Positions 18,710-27,749 of a stretch of DNA of 64,000 nucleotides are shown piece by piece. Each line of letters opens with the position of its first letter. Positions within the stretch are counted from its first letter, which is position 1. The notes below the pieces were generated by a model that worked only from the letters and a program-made list of their open reading frames with translations, was not told where the DNA came from and searched no databases. The stretch covers positions 1 to 64,000 of the forward strand of contig NZ_CP036274.1 of the NCBI RefSeq assembly GCF_007747655.1, written 5' to 3'. This DNA is from Anatilimnocola aggregata (GTDB taxonomy: Bacteria > Planctomycetota > Planctomycetia > Pirellulales > Pirellulaceae). Made by a program: the position numbers and the translations under genes.

Positions 18710-19143
18710 GGGAGAACTCCATGACGAGAAGAGAGTCCGTCACGAGCGATTCGTGACGGCGCCGCAGCCATGGTCCGACTCGCGCAGAGAGGCGAGAGTT
18801 AAGCTACCGGCATCATGTATATATGACCCTTTTTTGCCGTTTATTTAGGCATTTGGTGATATCGAGCGACAGCGGATCCTGATCGACGAACCTCAGCCCG
18901 GCATCGAGCCTAGAAACGCTTTCCCGGGATGCCGGAGCGAAGAATCGAGCCCCGAGCTGATATCAAGGACGACTCTCTACTCCAGGGCAATGACCAAGCC
19001 GTTTCGCTAGGTTCGGTTCAGCATGGCAAACGTTTGCGGCGTCCGGCTGAGCATTCGCATAGAATAGTTTTTCCGATGATGCAGATTGGAAGGTTGAATT
19101 CCGTACCGATTGTTTGAGACTCTTGTCGAACGAAAGGCTGGTG
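18710..19143. promoter_or_regulatory. Divergent upstream region of ku and the esterase gene
   Basis: This 434-bp gap lies between the minus-strand ku operon and the plus-strand esterase. A 9-bp stem with a 5-nt loop (18737-18745 with 18751-18759) falls 28 bp upstream of the ku start and would be in its leader RNA. An AT-rich patch with TATATA (about 18817-18845) could supply a promoter for ku. A 12-bp palindrome GCAAACGTTTGC lies at 19026-19037. The right transposon end should be in this stretch, but I see no inverted copies of the left-end repeats. Confidence 0.3.
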
Positions 19144-20196
19144 ATGATGCGTTGCGCAATGGTTCTTCTAATCGCGGCCACTATGGCGGCCGAGCCGCTT
19201 ACCGCTGCCGACAAGCCCGTGAAGGTGTTCATTCTCGCCGGGCAATCGAACATGGAGGGGAAAGCGCCGAATACCTTGCTGGACTACCAGGCCACCGATC
19301 CAAAAACCAAGGATCAATTTGCGCATCTGAGAAAAAACGATCAGTGGATCGTGCGCGATGACGTGTTCATCAAGTTTCTCGATCGCAAAGGACCGCTGAC
19401 AGTTGGTTACGGCTCTCCCGGTCGCACGGGCGCCGAGTTGGAATTCGGCACCGCAATGGGGAACCACTTCGAGGAACCGGTTCTCCTGATCAAAACCGCC
19501 TGGGGCGGACACTCGCTCTACAAACTCTTCCGCTCGCCTTCGGCCGGTTATCCCGCCGAGGAAGTGCTCCAAAAGGAACTTGACCAAGCGCAGGCAAAGA
19601 TCCGGAAGAACAACGAGAAGAATAAGAAGAACGATCCGTTGCCGACGATGGAAGAAATGAAAAAGGAATATGGATCGTCGTACCGCAACATGTTGGCGGA
19701 AGTAAAAGACGTGGGGGATAGCTATGCGACGATGTTTCCCGAACTGCAGGGCAAGCCGTTGGAACTCGCGGGCTTCGTCTGGTTCCAGGGTTGGAACGAC
19801 CAGTACGGGGCGGAGAACGAGTACGCCTCGAACATGAAGCATTTCATCCAAGACGTACGTATGGATCTCAACGCGCCGAAGTTGCCGTTTGTGATCGCCG
19901 CGATGGGTCAGAACGGATCGAAGCCGGCCGCCGGTGCGATGTTGACGATCCGAGATGCGCAGCTCTCCATGAACGATGTGCCGGAGTTTCGCGGTAACGT
20001 CAAAGCCTTCCGTACCGACTTGCTGGTCGATAAGGCCGCAGAGGAACTCTATCCCACGTGGCAAAAGAACTTCGAGCAGTGGAAACTGGTGGGAGGAGAC
20101 CGCGCTTACCACTACCTCGGCAGCGCGATCTGGTTCAACCGGATCGGCAAAGCCATGGGTGAAGCGATGCTGGAGCTTGTCCCGCCCCGACAGTAA
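19144..20196 (+). CDS. Carbohydrate acetylesterase, CE6/SASA family
   Basis: This 350-residue exported esterase has a signal peptide (MMRCAMVLLIAATMAAEPLT), then KVFILAGQSNMEG at 27-39 with the nucleophile Ser35. The catalytic Asp/His pair is likely D319 and H323 in GGDRAYHYLGSA. Such enzymes remove acetyl groups from polysaccharides or sialic acids. ATG at 19144 was chosen because the signal peptide starts there and GAAAGG precedes it; the frame is open to 19114. The SGNH esterase gene follows 36 bp later, so the two are probably co-transcribed. Confidence 0.85.
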   Translation: MMRCAMVLLIAATMAAEPLTAADKPVKVFILAGQSNMEGKAPNTLLDYQATDPKTKDQFAHLRKNDQWIVRDDVFIKFLDRKGPLTVGYGSPGRTGAELEFGTAMGNHFEEPVLLIKTAWGGHSLYKLFRSPSAGYPAEEVLQKELDQAQAKIRKNNEKNKKNDPLPTMEEMKKEYGSSYRNMLAEVKDVGDSYATMFPELQGKPLELAGFVWFQGWNDQYGAENEYASNMKHFIQDVRMDLNAPKLPFVIAAMGQNGSKPAAGAMLTIRDAQLSMNDVPEFRGNVKAFRTDLLVDKAAEELYPTWQKNFEQWKLVGGDRAYHYLGSAIWFNRIGKAMGEAMLELVPPRQ

Positions 20197-20232
20197 ACAA
20201 CGAATTTCCCACTGATCCCGGAATGCATACTC

Positions 20233-20925
20233 ATGAAGCGATTCCCGTCCGTAGTTCTGCTCGCGTTATCGATCGCCTGTTCATCCGCCTTCGCGGCCAA
20301 GCCGAAAGCAAACGACGCCGTTGCGACCGATTCGACGCTTCCCAACGTACTGATCCTCGGCGATTCGATTTCGATCGGATATACGCCCGTCGTGCGCGAC
20401 GCGCTGAAGAGCAAAGCGAATGTGATTCGCCCCAGCGCTAATTGTGGTGAGACGCGGATGGGGCTCGCGGGAATCGACGATTGGCTCGGCGACGGCAAGT
20501 GGGACGTCATCCACTTCAACTGGGGCCTGTGGGATTTGTGCTATCGCAATCCTGATTCGAAAACGCAGGGGAACCGCGACAAGGTAAACGGTAAGCAAGC
20601 GATTCCTCTCGCTGAGTACGAGGCGAATCTCGAACGACTCGTCGAACGCTTGAAGCAGACCGGGGCCGTGCTCGTCTGGGCCAGCACGACCGTCGTGCCC
20701 GAAGGAGAAGCGGGAAGAGTCGTCGGCGACGAGCTTAAGTACAATGCTGCGGCCGAACGAGTGATGAAAAAACACGGAGTCCGGATCGACGATCTGCACT
20801 CACTGACGAAGAGGTTCGAGCCCGAGCTATTCACGAAGCCGGGCGACGTGCACTATACGCCCGCGGGTTACGGCAAGATCGGTTCACAAGCGGCAGCGGC
20901 GATCGAGGCCGCTTTGAAGAAGTAG
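20233..20925 (+). CDS. Exported SGNH/GDSL hydrolase
   Basis: The 230-residue product has a signal peptide of about 22 residues and an SGNH fold. The nucleophile block is VLILGDSISIGY with Ser45, and the C-terminal block is GDVHYTPAGY with D205 and H207. The usual GxND block is modified to HFNWGLWD. These enzymes act as esterases on acylated glycans or lipids. It lies directly behind the acetylesterase gene on the same strand, which suggests joint deacylation of the same external substrate. Confidence 0.82.
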   Translation: MKRFPSVVLLALSIACSSAFAAKPKANDAVATDSTLPNVLILGDSISIGYTPVVRDALKSKANVIRPSANCGETRMGLAGIDDWLGDGKWDVIHFNWGLWDLCYRNPDSKTQGNRDKVNGKQAIPLAEYEANLERLVERLKQTGAVLVWASTTVVPEGEAGRVVGDELKYNAAAERVMKKHGVRIDDLHSLTKRFEPELFTKPGDVHYTPAGYGKIGSQAAAAIEAALKK

Positions 20926-21192
20926 CTTCTGTTCGAGGCCCAACAAAGCCCTGTGTGCTAGTCCACCGATTTACGTGCAGGAAGGCCGATTTGACCTGAG
21001 TCGACCATGCCTTGGGCAGAGGAATCTGCGTAATCGTGTTCGGCCTCGGCATGAGCAATTCCCAGGAAACGCGGTTCTTCGTCTTCCTGAAAAGTTAGCC
21101 TAAACTCCCTGTTCGAGACGGGTTACGACCCAAAAGCCGACGGCACGAAGATCGGTGGACCAGCGCACCAGTCAAATGAATGGACAACGAAC

Positions 21193-23799
21193 ATGAAACT
21201 TACTCTCACACTCTTCACCGCCCTGCCGGTGGCGCTGCTGATTGGGCTGCCTGCTGCCGAATCCGCCAGCGCTGATGAGCTGCCGCTGTCTTTCATTAAG
21301 AACCATTGCTGGGAGTGCCATGACGAAACCACCAAGGAGGGCGGTTTCCGGGCGGACTTGTTGGGCAAGAATCTTGGGAACGCGGCAAGTCGCAAAGCAT
21401 GGAGCCGCGTGTTGGCGCGAGTGCAAAGCGGCGAGATGCCCCCTCCCGAGGAAACTGAACGACCGGCGGAATCGGCGGTCATCGCGAGTCTCGAAGCACT
21501 GAAGGCGGCGTTTCATGAGGAAACCCAGGCTCGGCACGTTGAAGCAGGCCGCGTTCGCGTACGCCGTCTCAATCGACTCGAGTACGAAAACACCGTCCGC
21601 GATCTGCTCGGCATCGACACGTCGCTGCGGGATCTTTTGCCGGAGGACGATCTGCGAGACGGCTTCAGCAATCAAACGGCCGCATTGAGCATCTCGCCGG
21701 TTCACATCCAGCAATACATGGCGGCAGCGGATCGCGCGTTAGAGGCGGCGAGTGTCCGACAGTCCCGGCCTGAAACCAAGACACACCGTTTTGCCTTCAA
21801 TCACGAGGTGGAAAAGCCCTGGTCCGCCTATCCCCACAACCGGCTTCAGTGCAATCTGCACGGAGAAGACTTGCACTTCTTTCTCGACACGCACATCGAA
21901 GTGCCGGTGGCATTGCGGCAGTTCGAAGCGGTGACCCGCGAGGCACCGGGCAGGTATCGCATCCGCATTATGACCGAATCACGCGACACGACCGACGGCG
22001 AGGATCTCATCTACAGCGTCTGGGTCGCCGCCGGCGGCAAGCGAAAGGAGCTGATCGGCCACTTCGACGCGCTCCATCGCAAAGAAAGCGTCATTGAGCT
22101 GACGCGATCCTTTGATCGCGGAGAAACGATCATCATCGCACCCTATCGCATGGCCAAAGTGCGGATCGACGCAGGTTACAGTGTCTATGCGCCCGACAAG
22201 GCAGAGAAGATTCCCAAGGGCTGGCATTTTCTCAACAATCCCAATCCACCCATCGCCACCGTGGGACCTGCCATCGTGGTGAAGCCCGTGGAGATCACCG
22301 GCCCACTCATCGAGACTTGGCCGCCATCGGGTCACCAGTTGCTTTATGGCGACGTGGCGGAGTTGGTCCCGGCTGCGGAGATCGCGAAAACAGCGCGGGT
22401 GCCGGATTCAATCCTCCGTCCGGTGCGGGCGTATCGGCCGCTAACGGACCCGCTGACCGTCCGACTGCCTGCCGACAAAACGGAAGAGGCCATGCGTGAG
22501 GCGCTCACCCAATTCATCAGCCGTGCCTTTCGCCGTCCTGCAACGGCCGAAGAAGTCGAGCTTTATCGAGCGATGGCGCGTGATCGCCTTGCGAAGGGCG
22601 AATGCCTCGAAGTCGCGCTCAATGCCGCACACCGTGCCGTGCTCTGCTCGCCGGAGTTTCTCTTCCTCGTCGAGAAGGGGCCGAAGTTGAACAGCCACGA
22701 GCTGGCGGCGCGCCTCTCCTATTTCCTGTGGCGAACCACTCCCGACGACGGACTGCGGAAGCTGGCCGACAAGGGCGAACTGACCAAGCCCGCAGTCCTG
22801 CGCCAGGAAACGGCGCGCATGATCGCCTCGCCGCGATTCAGCGTCTTCGTACGCGATTTTCTCTCGCAATGGCTGAACCTGCGCGAGATCGACGCGACCA
22901 CGCCGGACCGCGATCTGTTCCCCGAGTACTTCGAGAACATCCACGACGGCCGACAGGACGTGCTGCTGCATGATTCGCTCGTCGGTGAAACGCGCGCCTT
23001 TTTCGGCGATCTGGTGGAACGCGATCTCGGGGTCACGACGCTCGTTTCCGCACCCCACGCCTATCTCAATCAACGCCTGGCCGAGCACTACGATTTGCCG
23101 CCAGTGGCGGGTGCTGGATTACGCCGGGTCGATTTGCCCGCCGATTGTGTGCGCGGCGGATTGCTCACACAAGCGAGCATCCTGAAGGTCACTGCCAATG
23201 GTGCCAATACCTCGCCTGTGCTGCGCGGCGTCTGGCTGCTGGAGCGCATCGTCGGCACGCCCGCGCCGCCTCCGCCGCCAAATGCCGGCTCGATCGAGCC
23301 CGACACGCGCGGCTCGACCACCATCCGCGAGCAGCTTGCCAAGCACCAGTCCGTCAAAACCTGTGCCGGTTGCCATCAGAAGATCGATCCGCCGGGTTTT
23401 GTGCTGGAAGCCTTTGATCCCATCGGCCGCTATCGCGATTACTACCGCACCACCGAGACTGGCCAGAAAATTGAGATCAAGGATGCCCGTGCCTTTTTCG
23501 GTGGCAACTACGGCCATGTGAAATACCTCAAAGGTGCCACGGTGGACACCAAGAGTCGCCTTCCTGGAGGCGTTGAAATCGCCGATGTCCGCGCCTACAA
23601 AGCCGCCCTTGCCGCCCGGCCCGAACTCCTCGCCCGCAGCCTTGCCCGCAAGCTCGTCACCTTCGCCACCGGTGTCAGTGTCGAGGTTGGCGACGAACTG
23701 GTCGTCGATACCATTTTGGAAAAATCCCAAGCGTCCGATTTCGGCCTGCGCACTCTGATTCATGAAGTCGTGCAGAGCGAACTGTTTATTCGGAAATAG
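21193..23799 (+). CDS. DUF1592-type planctomycete cytochrome protein
   Basis: The 868-residue secreted protein starts with a signal peptide and a PSCyt1-like haem motif, CWECH at 39-43. The domain order by eye is PSCyt1, DUF1587 (RRLNRLEYENTVRDLLG near 118), an inserted beta-rich section of about 200 residues, DUF1595, DUF1592 (LAARLSYFLWRTTPDDGL), DUF1588 with a second haem motif CAGCH in TCAGCHQKIDPPGF, and DUF1585. Proteins of this build are abundant in Planctomycetes and are thought to be periplasmic redox proteins, but their reaction is not known. A DUF1552 gene follows after 50 bp, the standard pairing. Confidence 0.9.
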   Translation: MKLTLTLFTALPVALLIGLPAAESASADELPLSFIKNHCWECHDETTKEGGFRADLLGKNLGNAASRKAWSRVLARVQSGEMPPPEETERPAESAVIASLEALKAAFHEETQARHVEAGRVRVRRLNRLEYENTVRDLLGIDTSLRDLLPEDDLRDGFSNQTAALSISPVHIQQYMAAADRALEAASVRQSRPETKTHRFAFNHEVEKPWSAYPHNRLQCNLHGEDLHFFLDTHIEVPVALRQFEAVTREAPGRYRIRIMTESRDTTDGEDLIYSVWVAAGGKRKELIGHFDALHRKESVIELTRSFDRGETIIIAPYRMAKVRIDAGYSVYAPDKAEKIPKGWHFLNNPNPPIATVGPAIVVKPVEITGPLIETWPPSGHQLLYGDVAELVPAAEIAKTARVPDSILRPVRAYRPLTDPLTVRLPADKTEEAMREALTQFISRAFRRPATAEEVELYRAMARDRLAKGECLEVALNAAHRAVLCSPEFLFLVEKGPKLNSHELAARLSYFLWRTTPDDGLRKLADKGELTKPAVLRQETARMIASPRFSVFVRDFLSQWLNLREIDATTPDRDLFPEYFENIHDGRQDVLLHDSLVGETRAFFGDLVERDLGVTTLVSAPHAYLNQRLAEHYDLPPVAGAGLRRVDLPADCVRGGLLTQASILKVTANGANTSPVLRGVWLLERIVGTPAPPPPPNAGSIEPDTRGSTTIREQLAKHQSVKTCAGCHQKIDPPGFVLEAFDPIGRYRDYYRTTETGQKIEIKDARAFFGGNYGHVKYLKGATVDTKSRLPGGVEIADVRAYKAALAARPELLARSLARKLVTFATGVSVEVGDELVVDTILEKSQASDFGLRTLIHEVVQSELFIRK

Positions 23800-23849
23800 C
23801 ACGGTTACACAAACGTCTATATCTACCTTTCATCAAGCAACGCACTTAT

Positions 23850-25163
23850 ATGAAACCCATTCCTCGCCGCCTCTTCCTGAAAAACGCAGGCATCGCGATC
23901 GGCTTACCGCTACTGGACTCCATGCTGCCAACGGGATGTCTTGGTGCCGCACCGGCCGCTTCGCCACGTCGCATCGTCTGTATCGGAGTTCCGTTCGGCT
24001 TCGATCCCACCGCGTTCGTGCCGGTCGCCGCCGGTCGAGACTATGTCTTGCCGTCGCACCTTGCTCATCTGGCCGCCTATCGCGACGACTTCACGGTGAT
24101 CAGCGGCTTGAGCCATCCGAACACCGGTGGGGGCGGGCACAAAGCCGAGGCCGTCATGCTCACTGGCGCGCCGTATCCCGACTACTCGCACAATCTGAAA
24201 AACACCATCTCGGTGGACCAGGCATTTGCCGCCAAGCTTCGCGGTGAGACACGCTACGAGAGCTTCGCTCTGACCACGCAGGGCCAGTCGCTTTCCGTCA
24301 CCGCCAATGGCGTCTCCATTCCCGCCATTGGATCGCCCTCAGCGGTTTTCAAGAAGCTCTTCCTCGCCGCCACGCCCGCCGAGATGGACGCCGAACTGCG
24401 CCGCATCGACGAAGGCCGCAGCATGCTCGATTTCGTCAGCGACCGCGCGAAGAATCTGAATCGCCAGATCAGCGGCGCCGATCGTCAGCGGGTCGACGAA
24501 TACTTTGAATCAGTTCGCGACGTGGAACGCCAACTGAAAATGACGCGCGAGTGGGTGAATCGCCCCAAGCCTCCAGCGATCGGCGGCGAGCCGAAAGACA
24601 TCGGCGACAACCAGCAGCAGCAGGCGAAGTTCCGGTTGATGATCGACATGATCCATCTGGCGCTTGTCACCGATTCCACTCGAGCTATCAGCCTCATGAC
24701 CTTCGGCATGCATCACGATCTGTCTCATCACGGTAAAGAGCCGAAAAAGCTCGCCGCCTGCCGCCAGGTCGAGGTTGAACTGATGCTGGCCTTCGGCGGC
24801 CTGCTCGGCAAGCTCAAGAACGCGAAGGAAGGTGGATCAACGCTGCTTGATTCCACCATGGTGATGATGACCAGCAACCTGCGAGACGGAAACACGCACT
24901 GGACTTACAACCTTCCTGTGATCCTCGCGGGCGGCGGCTTCCGACACGGCCAGCACCTCGCCTTCAACCGTTCTTATCTGGACGAGGTGAGTCAGGAACT
25001 CAAGCCAGCACCGGAAACGAAGATCAAATCCGAAAAGAAGATCCCGTTGATGGGCCAGGATCAGCAACCGCTTTGCAATCTTTACACGTCCATGTTGCAA
25101 AGAGGCGGCGTGGAGATCGAGCGTTTCAGTTCCGCCACCGGCTCCCTCAATGGGCTCGTGTGA
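23850..25163 (+). CDS. DUF1552 protein, Tat-exported
   Basis: The 437-residue protein begins with a twin-arginine signal (PRRLFLKNAGIAIGLPLLDS), so it is exported folded. The body matches DUF1552: RRIVCIGVPFGF, SGLSHPNTGGGG, a Leu/Arg-rich helical middle (DRQRVDEYFESVRDVERQL) and a C-terminal GGGFRHGQH block. DUF1552 genes almost always follow a DUF1592 gene, as here, and the two products likely act together. The fold recalls DUF1501/sulfatase-like proteins, but I see no sulfatase active-site motif. The function is unknown. Confidence 0.88.
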   Translation: MKPIPRRLFLKNAGIAIGLPLLDSMLPTGCLGAAPAASPRRIVCIGVPFGFDPTAFVPVAAGRDYVLPSHLAHLAAYRDDFTVISGLSHPNTGGGGHKAEAVMLTGAPYPDYSHNLKNTISVDQAFAAKLRGETRYESFALTTQGQSLSVTANGVSIPAIGSPSAVFKKLFLAATPAEMDAELRRIDEGRSMLDFVSDRAKNLNRQISGADRQRVDEYFESVRDVERQLKMTREWVNRPKPPAIGGEPKDIGDNQQQQAKFRLMIDMIHLALVTDSTRAISLMTFGMHHDLSHHGKEPKKLAACRQVEVELMLAFGGLLGKLKNAKEGGSTLLDSTMVMMTSNLRDGNTHWTYNLPVILAGGGFRHGQHLAFNRSYLDEVSQELKPAPETKIKSEKKIPLMGQDQQPLCNLYTSMLQRGGVEIERFSSATGSLNGLV

Positions 25164-25596
25164 CGGACGGATTATTGATCGTCAGCAAATGAAGTGTCAG
25201 GACGACCAACGGGAGTCCGTAAATACCGGTTCCGCGTTGCTCCGCCGTGCTGACAACCCGTAAGGTCAAAATACTCGGCCGACGTGCAACGACCAAGTAG
25301 AATGGCACTTAGTTCGAGTTTCGCGGTTTTAGGCGGCGAGAGAAGCGACGCGTAGTAAGGTTTTTCTGAGTTTTCGACTACCCGGTCCGGTGCGCTGATC
25401 CACCAACTTTTCGCTTGACGCCTGTTCAACGGTTTTGCGGTGGATTCCGGGAAAACGGCGGCGTTTCCGTGGCGTTCGGCTGAGCGAACACCGTGGTTCT
25501 TTGGAAATTGAATGCCGTGTGCGGCTGGAACTGCTGCTCCGCGCGCAGTCGGAGCGTCGTCCCGCTGAGTCATCGCGTTGGCGCGGCGAACGCCGG
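25164..25596. other. Intergenic region with no recognised gene
   Basis: This 433-bp stretch follows the DUF1552 gene and leads to the transposase remnant. Open frames across it have no recognisable similarity and overlap the remnant in other frames. It probably contains the 3' flank of the decayed insertion sequence, but I could not identify a terminal repeat. Confidence 0.4.
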
Positions 25597-25920
25597 TCAC
25601 GCGGCGCGACGGAGCTTCACGATCGGCAAGTGCTTTCGTTCCGCATGAAACGCGACCTGCAAGTCGACCTTTCCGCCCGGCCGTCCCTTGACCAAGGACG
25701 ACGGCTTGGCGCACGGCGCGCCTCTGGGCCAGTTCGACCGCGGCTCGAATCGGAGCCGACGGTTCTCCGGAAAACAGCGGTGGTAAACCTCGTTCGGCGT
25801 GCAGCCTTGCAAGGTCGTATGCGGCCGATGTTCGTTGTACCAATCGAAGAACGAAGTGAGTTCTCGGCGAAACTCCTGTCGTCGCCCCGGCATGATCGTC
25901 GACCAACCGAGGAGATAGGT
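25597..25920 (-). pseudogene. rve-type transposase, C-terminal fragment
   Basis: The frame encodes the C-terminal end of an integrase-core transposase: RRELTSFFDWYNEHRPHTTL followed by QGCTPNEVYHRCFP. This WYNEHRPH..L.G.TP.EVY motif is found just after the last catalytic Glu in IS3/IS481-like transposases. Recognisable homology ends near 25920 and the DDE core is missing, so it is a remnant. A matching N-terminal fragment of what looks like the same type of transposase lies on the same strand at 28811-29086. Confidence 0.8.
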
Positions 25921-26308
25921 CTTATTCGTTGCCGGCGGCGGCTTTGGCGGCGGAGTTGTTAGCGTCGGCGGCGGCTGTAGATCTGCGGAAGCTGAAGAAG
26001 CATCCGCGCGGCGTGAATAAGCCGCTGCTGATGCTTCGCACTGCTACGCTTCGGCAGCGGCGTGAATAAGCCGCTGCCGAAGCGTAGCAGTGCGAAGCAT
26101 CAGCCGCACGTTTCCACGGACCGCGTGTTAGCCGACGCAAAGCGGAAAAAGCAACTTGCGGCCGGCAAGACGAAATCTCGCGCGACGTGGTGACCTACAG
26201 AGGGCTGGTGACCGTGGTGCAAATGATCTCATCGCCTGTCCGAATCCCAATCGCGAAAAAACCGCTGTAGATCGACTCGTACCTTCGCTTACGCATCCGA
26301 GCTGCGAT
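25921..26308. other. Intergenic region containing a large hairpin
   Basis: No gene is supported in this 388-bp stretch. Its main feature is the hairpin at 26027-26104, annotated separately. It separates the transposase C-terminal fragment from the DUF2130 gene. Confidence 0.5.
26027..26104. repeat. Perfect 35-bp inverted repeat (hairpin)
   Basis: Bases 26027-26061 pair perfectly with 26070-26104 around an 8-nt loop (GTGAATAA). The arms contain GATGCTTCGCACTGCTACGC. The loop-side sequence CGGCGTGAATAAGCCGCTG also occurs as a direct repeat at about 26010-26028, so the structure is nested. It has no T-run and is much longer than a terminator, resembling an interspersed repetitive palindrome. 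Confidence 0.85.
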
Positions 26309-27589
26309 CTAAACTTCCCGTTGATCTTCAATCAGCATCGTCTCCAGCCCTGCAATCTTGGGCAGTGAAGCGCCGATGATGCCTTGCAAATCGCCATATA
26401 AGCTGGTCGTATTCATAATCGCCCGCTCTAGCTGCTTTTCACGCTTCGACCATTGCTTCTTGAAAGCGCGTTTTTCGCTCTCCAAATCGGTTTGCATCGT
26501 GGCGAACGCTTCCGCAATTCCACCAACTCGATGTGCGAACTCGCTGCTAGCGAGATAATTGTAAACGAGCTCTTGTTTTGCGTGTTGTCCTACCAACGCG
26601 ACCCGAGCCTTACCCACTTCGATCAAGCCGTGACGGAGCGCCGTGGCGAGCGACTTTGCTGCCGCCCAGCCGCAGACCCAGACGCCTTCAACGGGTGCAA
26701 ACCCTTGGATGCCATCGGGCAGCGTTTCCGAAACGATCACGACAACGTCGGCTCGTGATGCGCGAGCATCATCTCGTGCCTTCGCCAGCCAATCGCCGCC
26801 CCACCTTTTTGTCCGTTTTGATTCCCACAGGATGCGGCCACATGCAGTGCCGGAACCGTTGATGGCCACTTGCATGCAGTCGCCACCCAAAACACCCTTA
26901 CTGACCGGCGCAATCTCGTCTGTCGGAAATGTATCCGCCAACATTCGCTCCAGGGCAAGCTCTTGGACCTCGCCTTGCAGTTGCTGCGAGCCTTGCTCGA
27001 TCTTCCGCTGCATCTCACGTAGCTTGACCGTCATGTCAGCGATCGTCTTGTCTTTCTCGGCTTGCTTGAACGCATGCTCTACATCGAACTGGGCCTTGGC
27101 TTCCGTGATCAATTGCGATCGTTGAGCGTCCAACTGACGTTGTACTTCCAATTTCAACGAATCCTTTTCGGACTGCAATTGTCGCTGCATTTTTCGCAGA
27201 TCCAACTCCTGCATGCGAGCCGAGTCCAGAGACGTCGACAACTCCTTGAGTCGTTCGTCGCGGTCGGCAATTTCGACAGCAACCGCATCCTCGGCGCGCT
27301 TCTTTGCCTCAGTCAGCAATACCGTTCGTTGCTGCTCGACCTGAGTGCGAATTTGCTCTGCAACTGCTTCTCGGTCTTTATCCAATTGCAGCTTTTGGCG
27401 CGCAACTTCCTCACGTTGCTTGTCGAGCTCCCGCTGACGTGTTGCAGCATGGGCGTCGAGTTCACCACGGATCTGTGATGCGACTTGAGTCCGCATCAGT
27501 TCAGTGAGTTCAATTTCGTGATTGCAGTTGGGGCATGAGAGGGTGTTGTTCAAGCGTTGTGTTCCGTTTTGGCGAGGATTCGTGTTCAT
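26309..27589 (-). CDS. DUF2130 protein, predicted nuclease
   Basis: Translation from ATG 27589 gives 426 residues. An N-terminal zinc-knuckle-like motif (SCPNCNHEIELTE) is followed by about 200 residues of coiled coil rich in Gln, Lys and Glu. The C-terminal DUF2130 domain shows a restriction-like core with ILWESKRTKRWGGDW and then ADVVVIVSETLPDGI. Family members are suspected nucleases and often lie in accessory or defence regions. A longer frame opens at 27715 but the extra residues are unconserved. The gene lies between two transposase fragments, suggesting it was brought in with or inserted into that element. Confidence 0.85.
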   Translation of the reverse strand: MNTNPRQNGTQRLNNTLSCPNCNHEIELTELMRTQVASQIRGELDAHAATRQRELDKQREEVARQKLQLDKDREAVAEQIRTQVEQQRTVLLTEAKKRAEDAVAVEIADRDERLKELSTSLDSARMQELDLRKMQRQLQSEKDSLKLEVQRQLDAQRSQLITEAKAQFDVEHAFKQAEKDKTIADMTVKLREMQRKIEQGSQQLQGEVQELALERMLADTFPTDEIAPVSKGVLGGDCMQVAINGSGTACGRILWESKRTKRWGGDWLAKARDDARASRADVVVIVSETLPDGIQGFAPVEGVWVCGWAAAKSLATALRHGLIEVGKARVALVGQHAKQELVYNYLASSEFAHRVGGIAEAFATMQTDLESEKRAFKKQWSKREKQLERAIMNTTSLYGDLQGIIGASLPKIAGLETMLIEDQREV

Positions 27590-27749
27590 GTCTGTTGATA
27601 ACGGACGCTGCATAACTCTGTCCGAGAAAAACATCCGAAATCGAAAAGCCAATTCCCAAGGAACACCCGGCGATTGAGGTAGCAACCGTCTGCCCGGCGA
27701 TCGCTTCGCCAACACAGTTGTCTGGCGAGTTGACCATGCCTTCGATAAA

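Noticed and set aside
19026-19037. 12-bp palindrome GCAAACGTTTGC considered as the right transposon end
   Set aside because: It shares only a few bases with the left-end repeat, occurs once and has no ACA terminus nearby.
25172-25906. 244-residue frame over the transposase remnant
   Set aside because: The opposite reading phase on the same strand gives the clear WYNEHRPH transposase motif; this one has no similarity.
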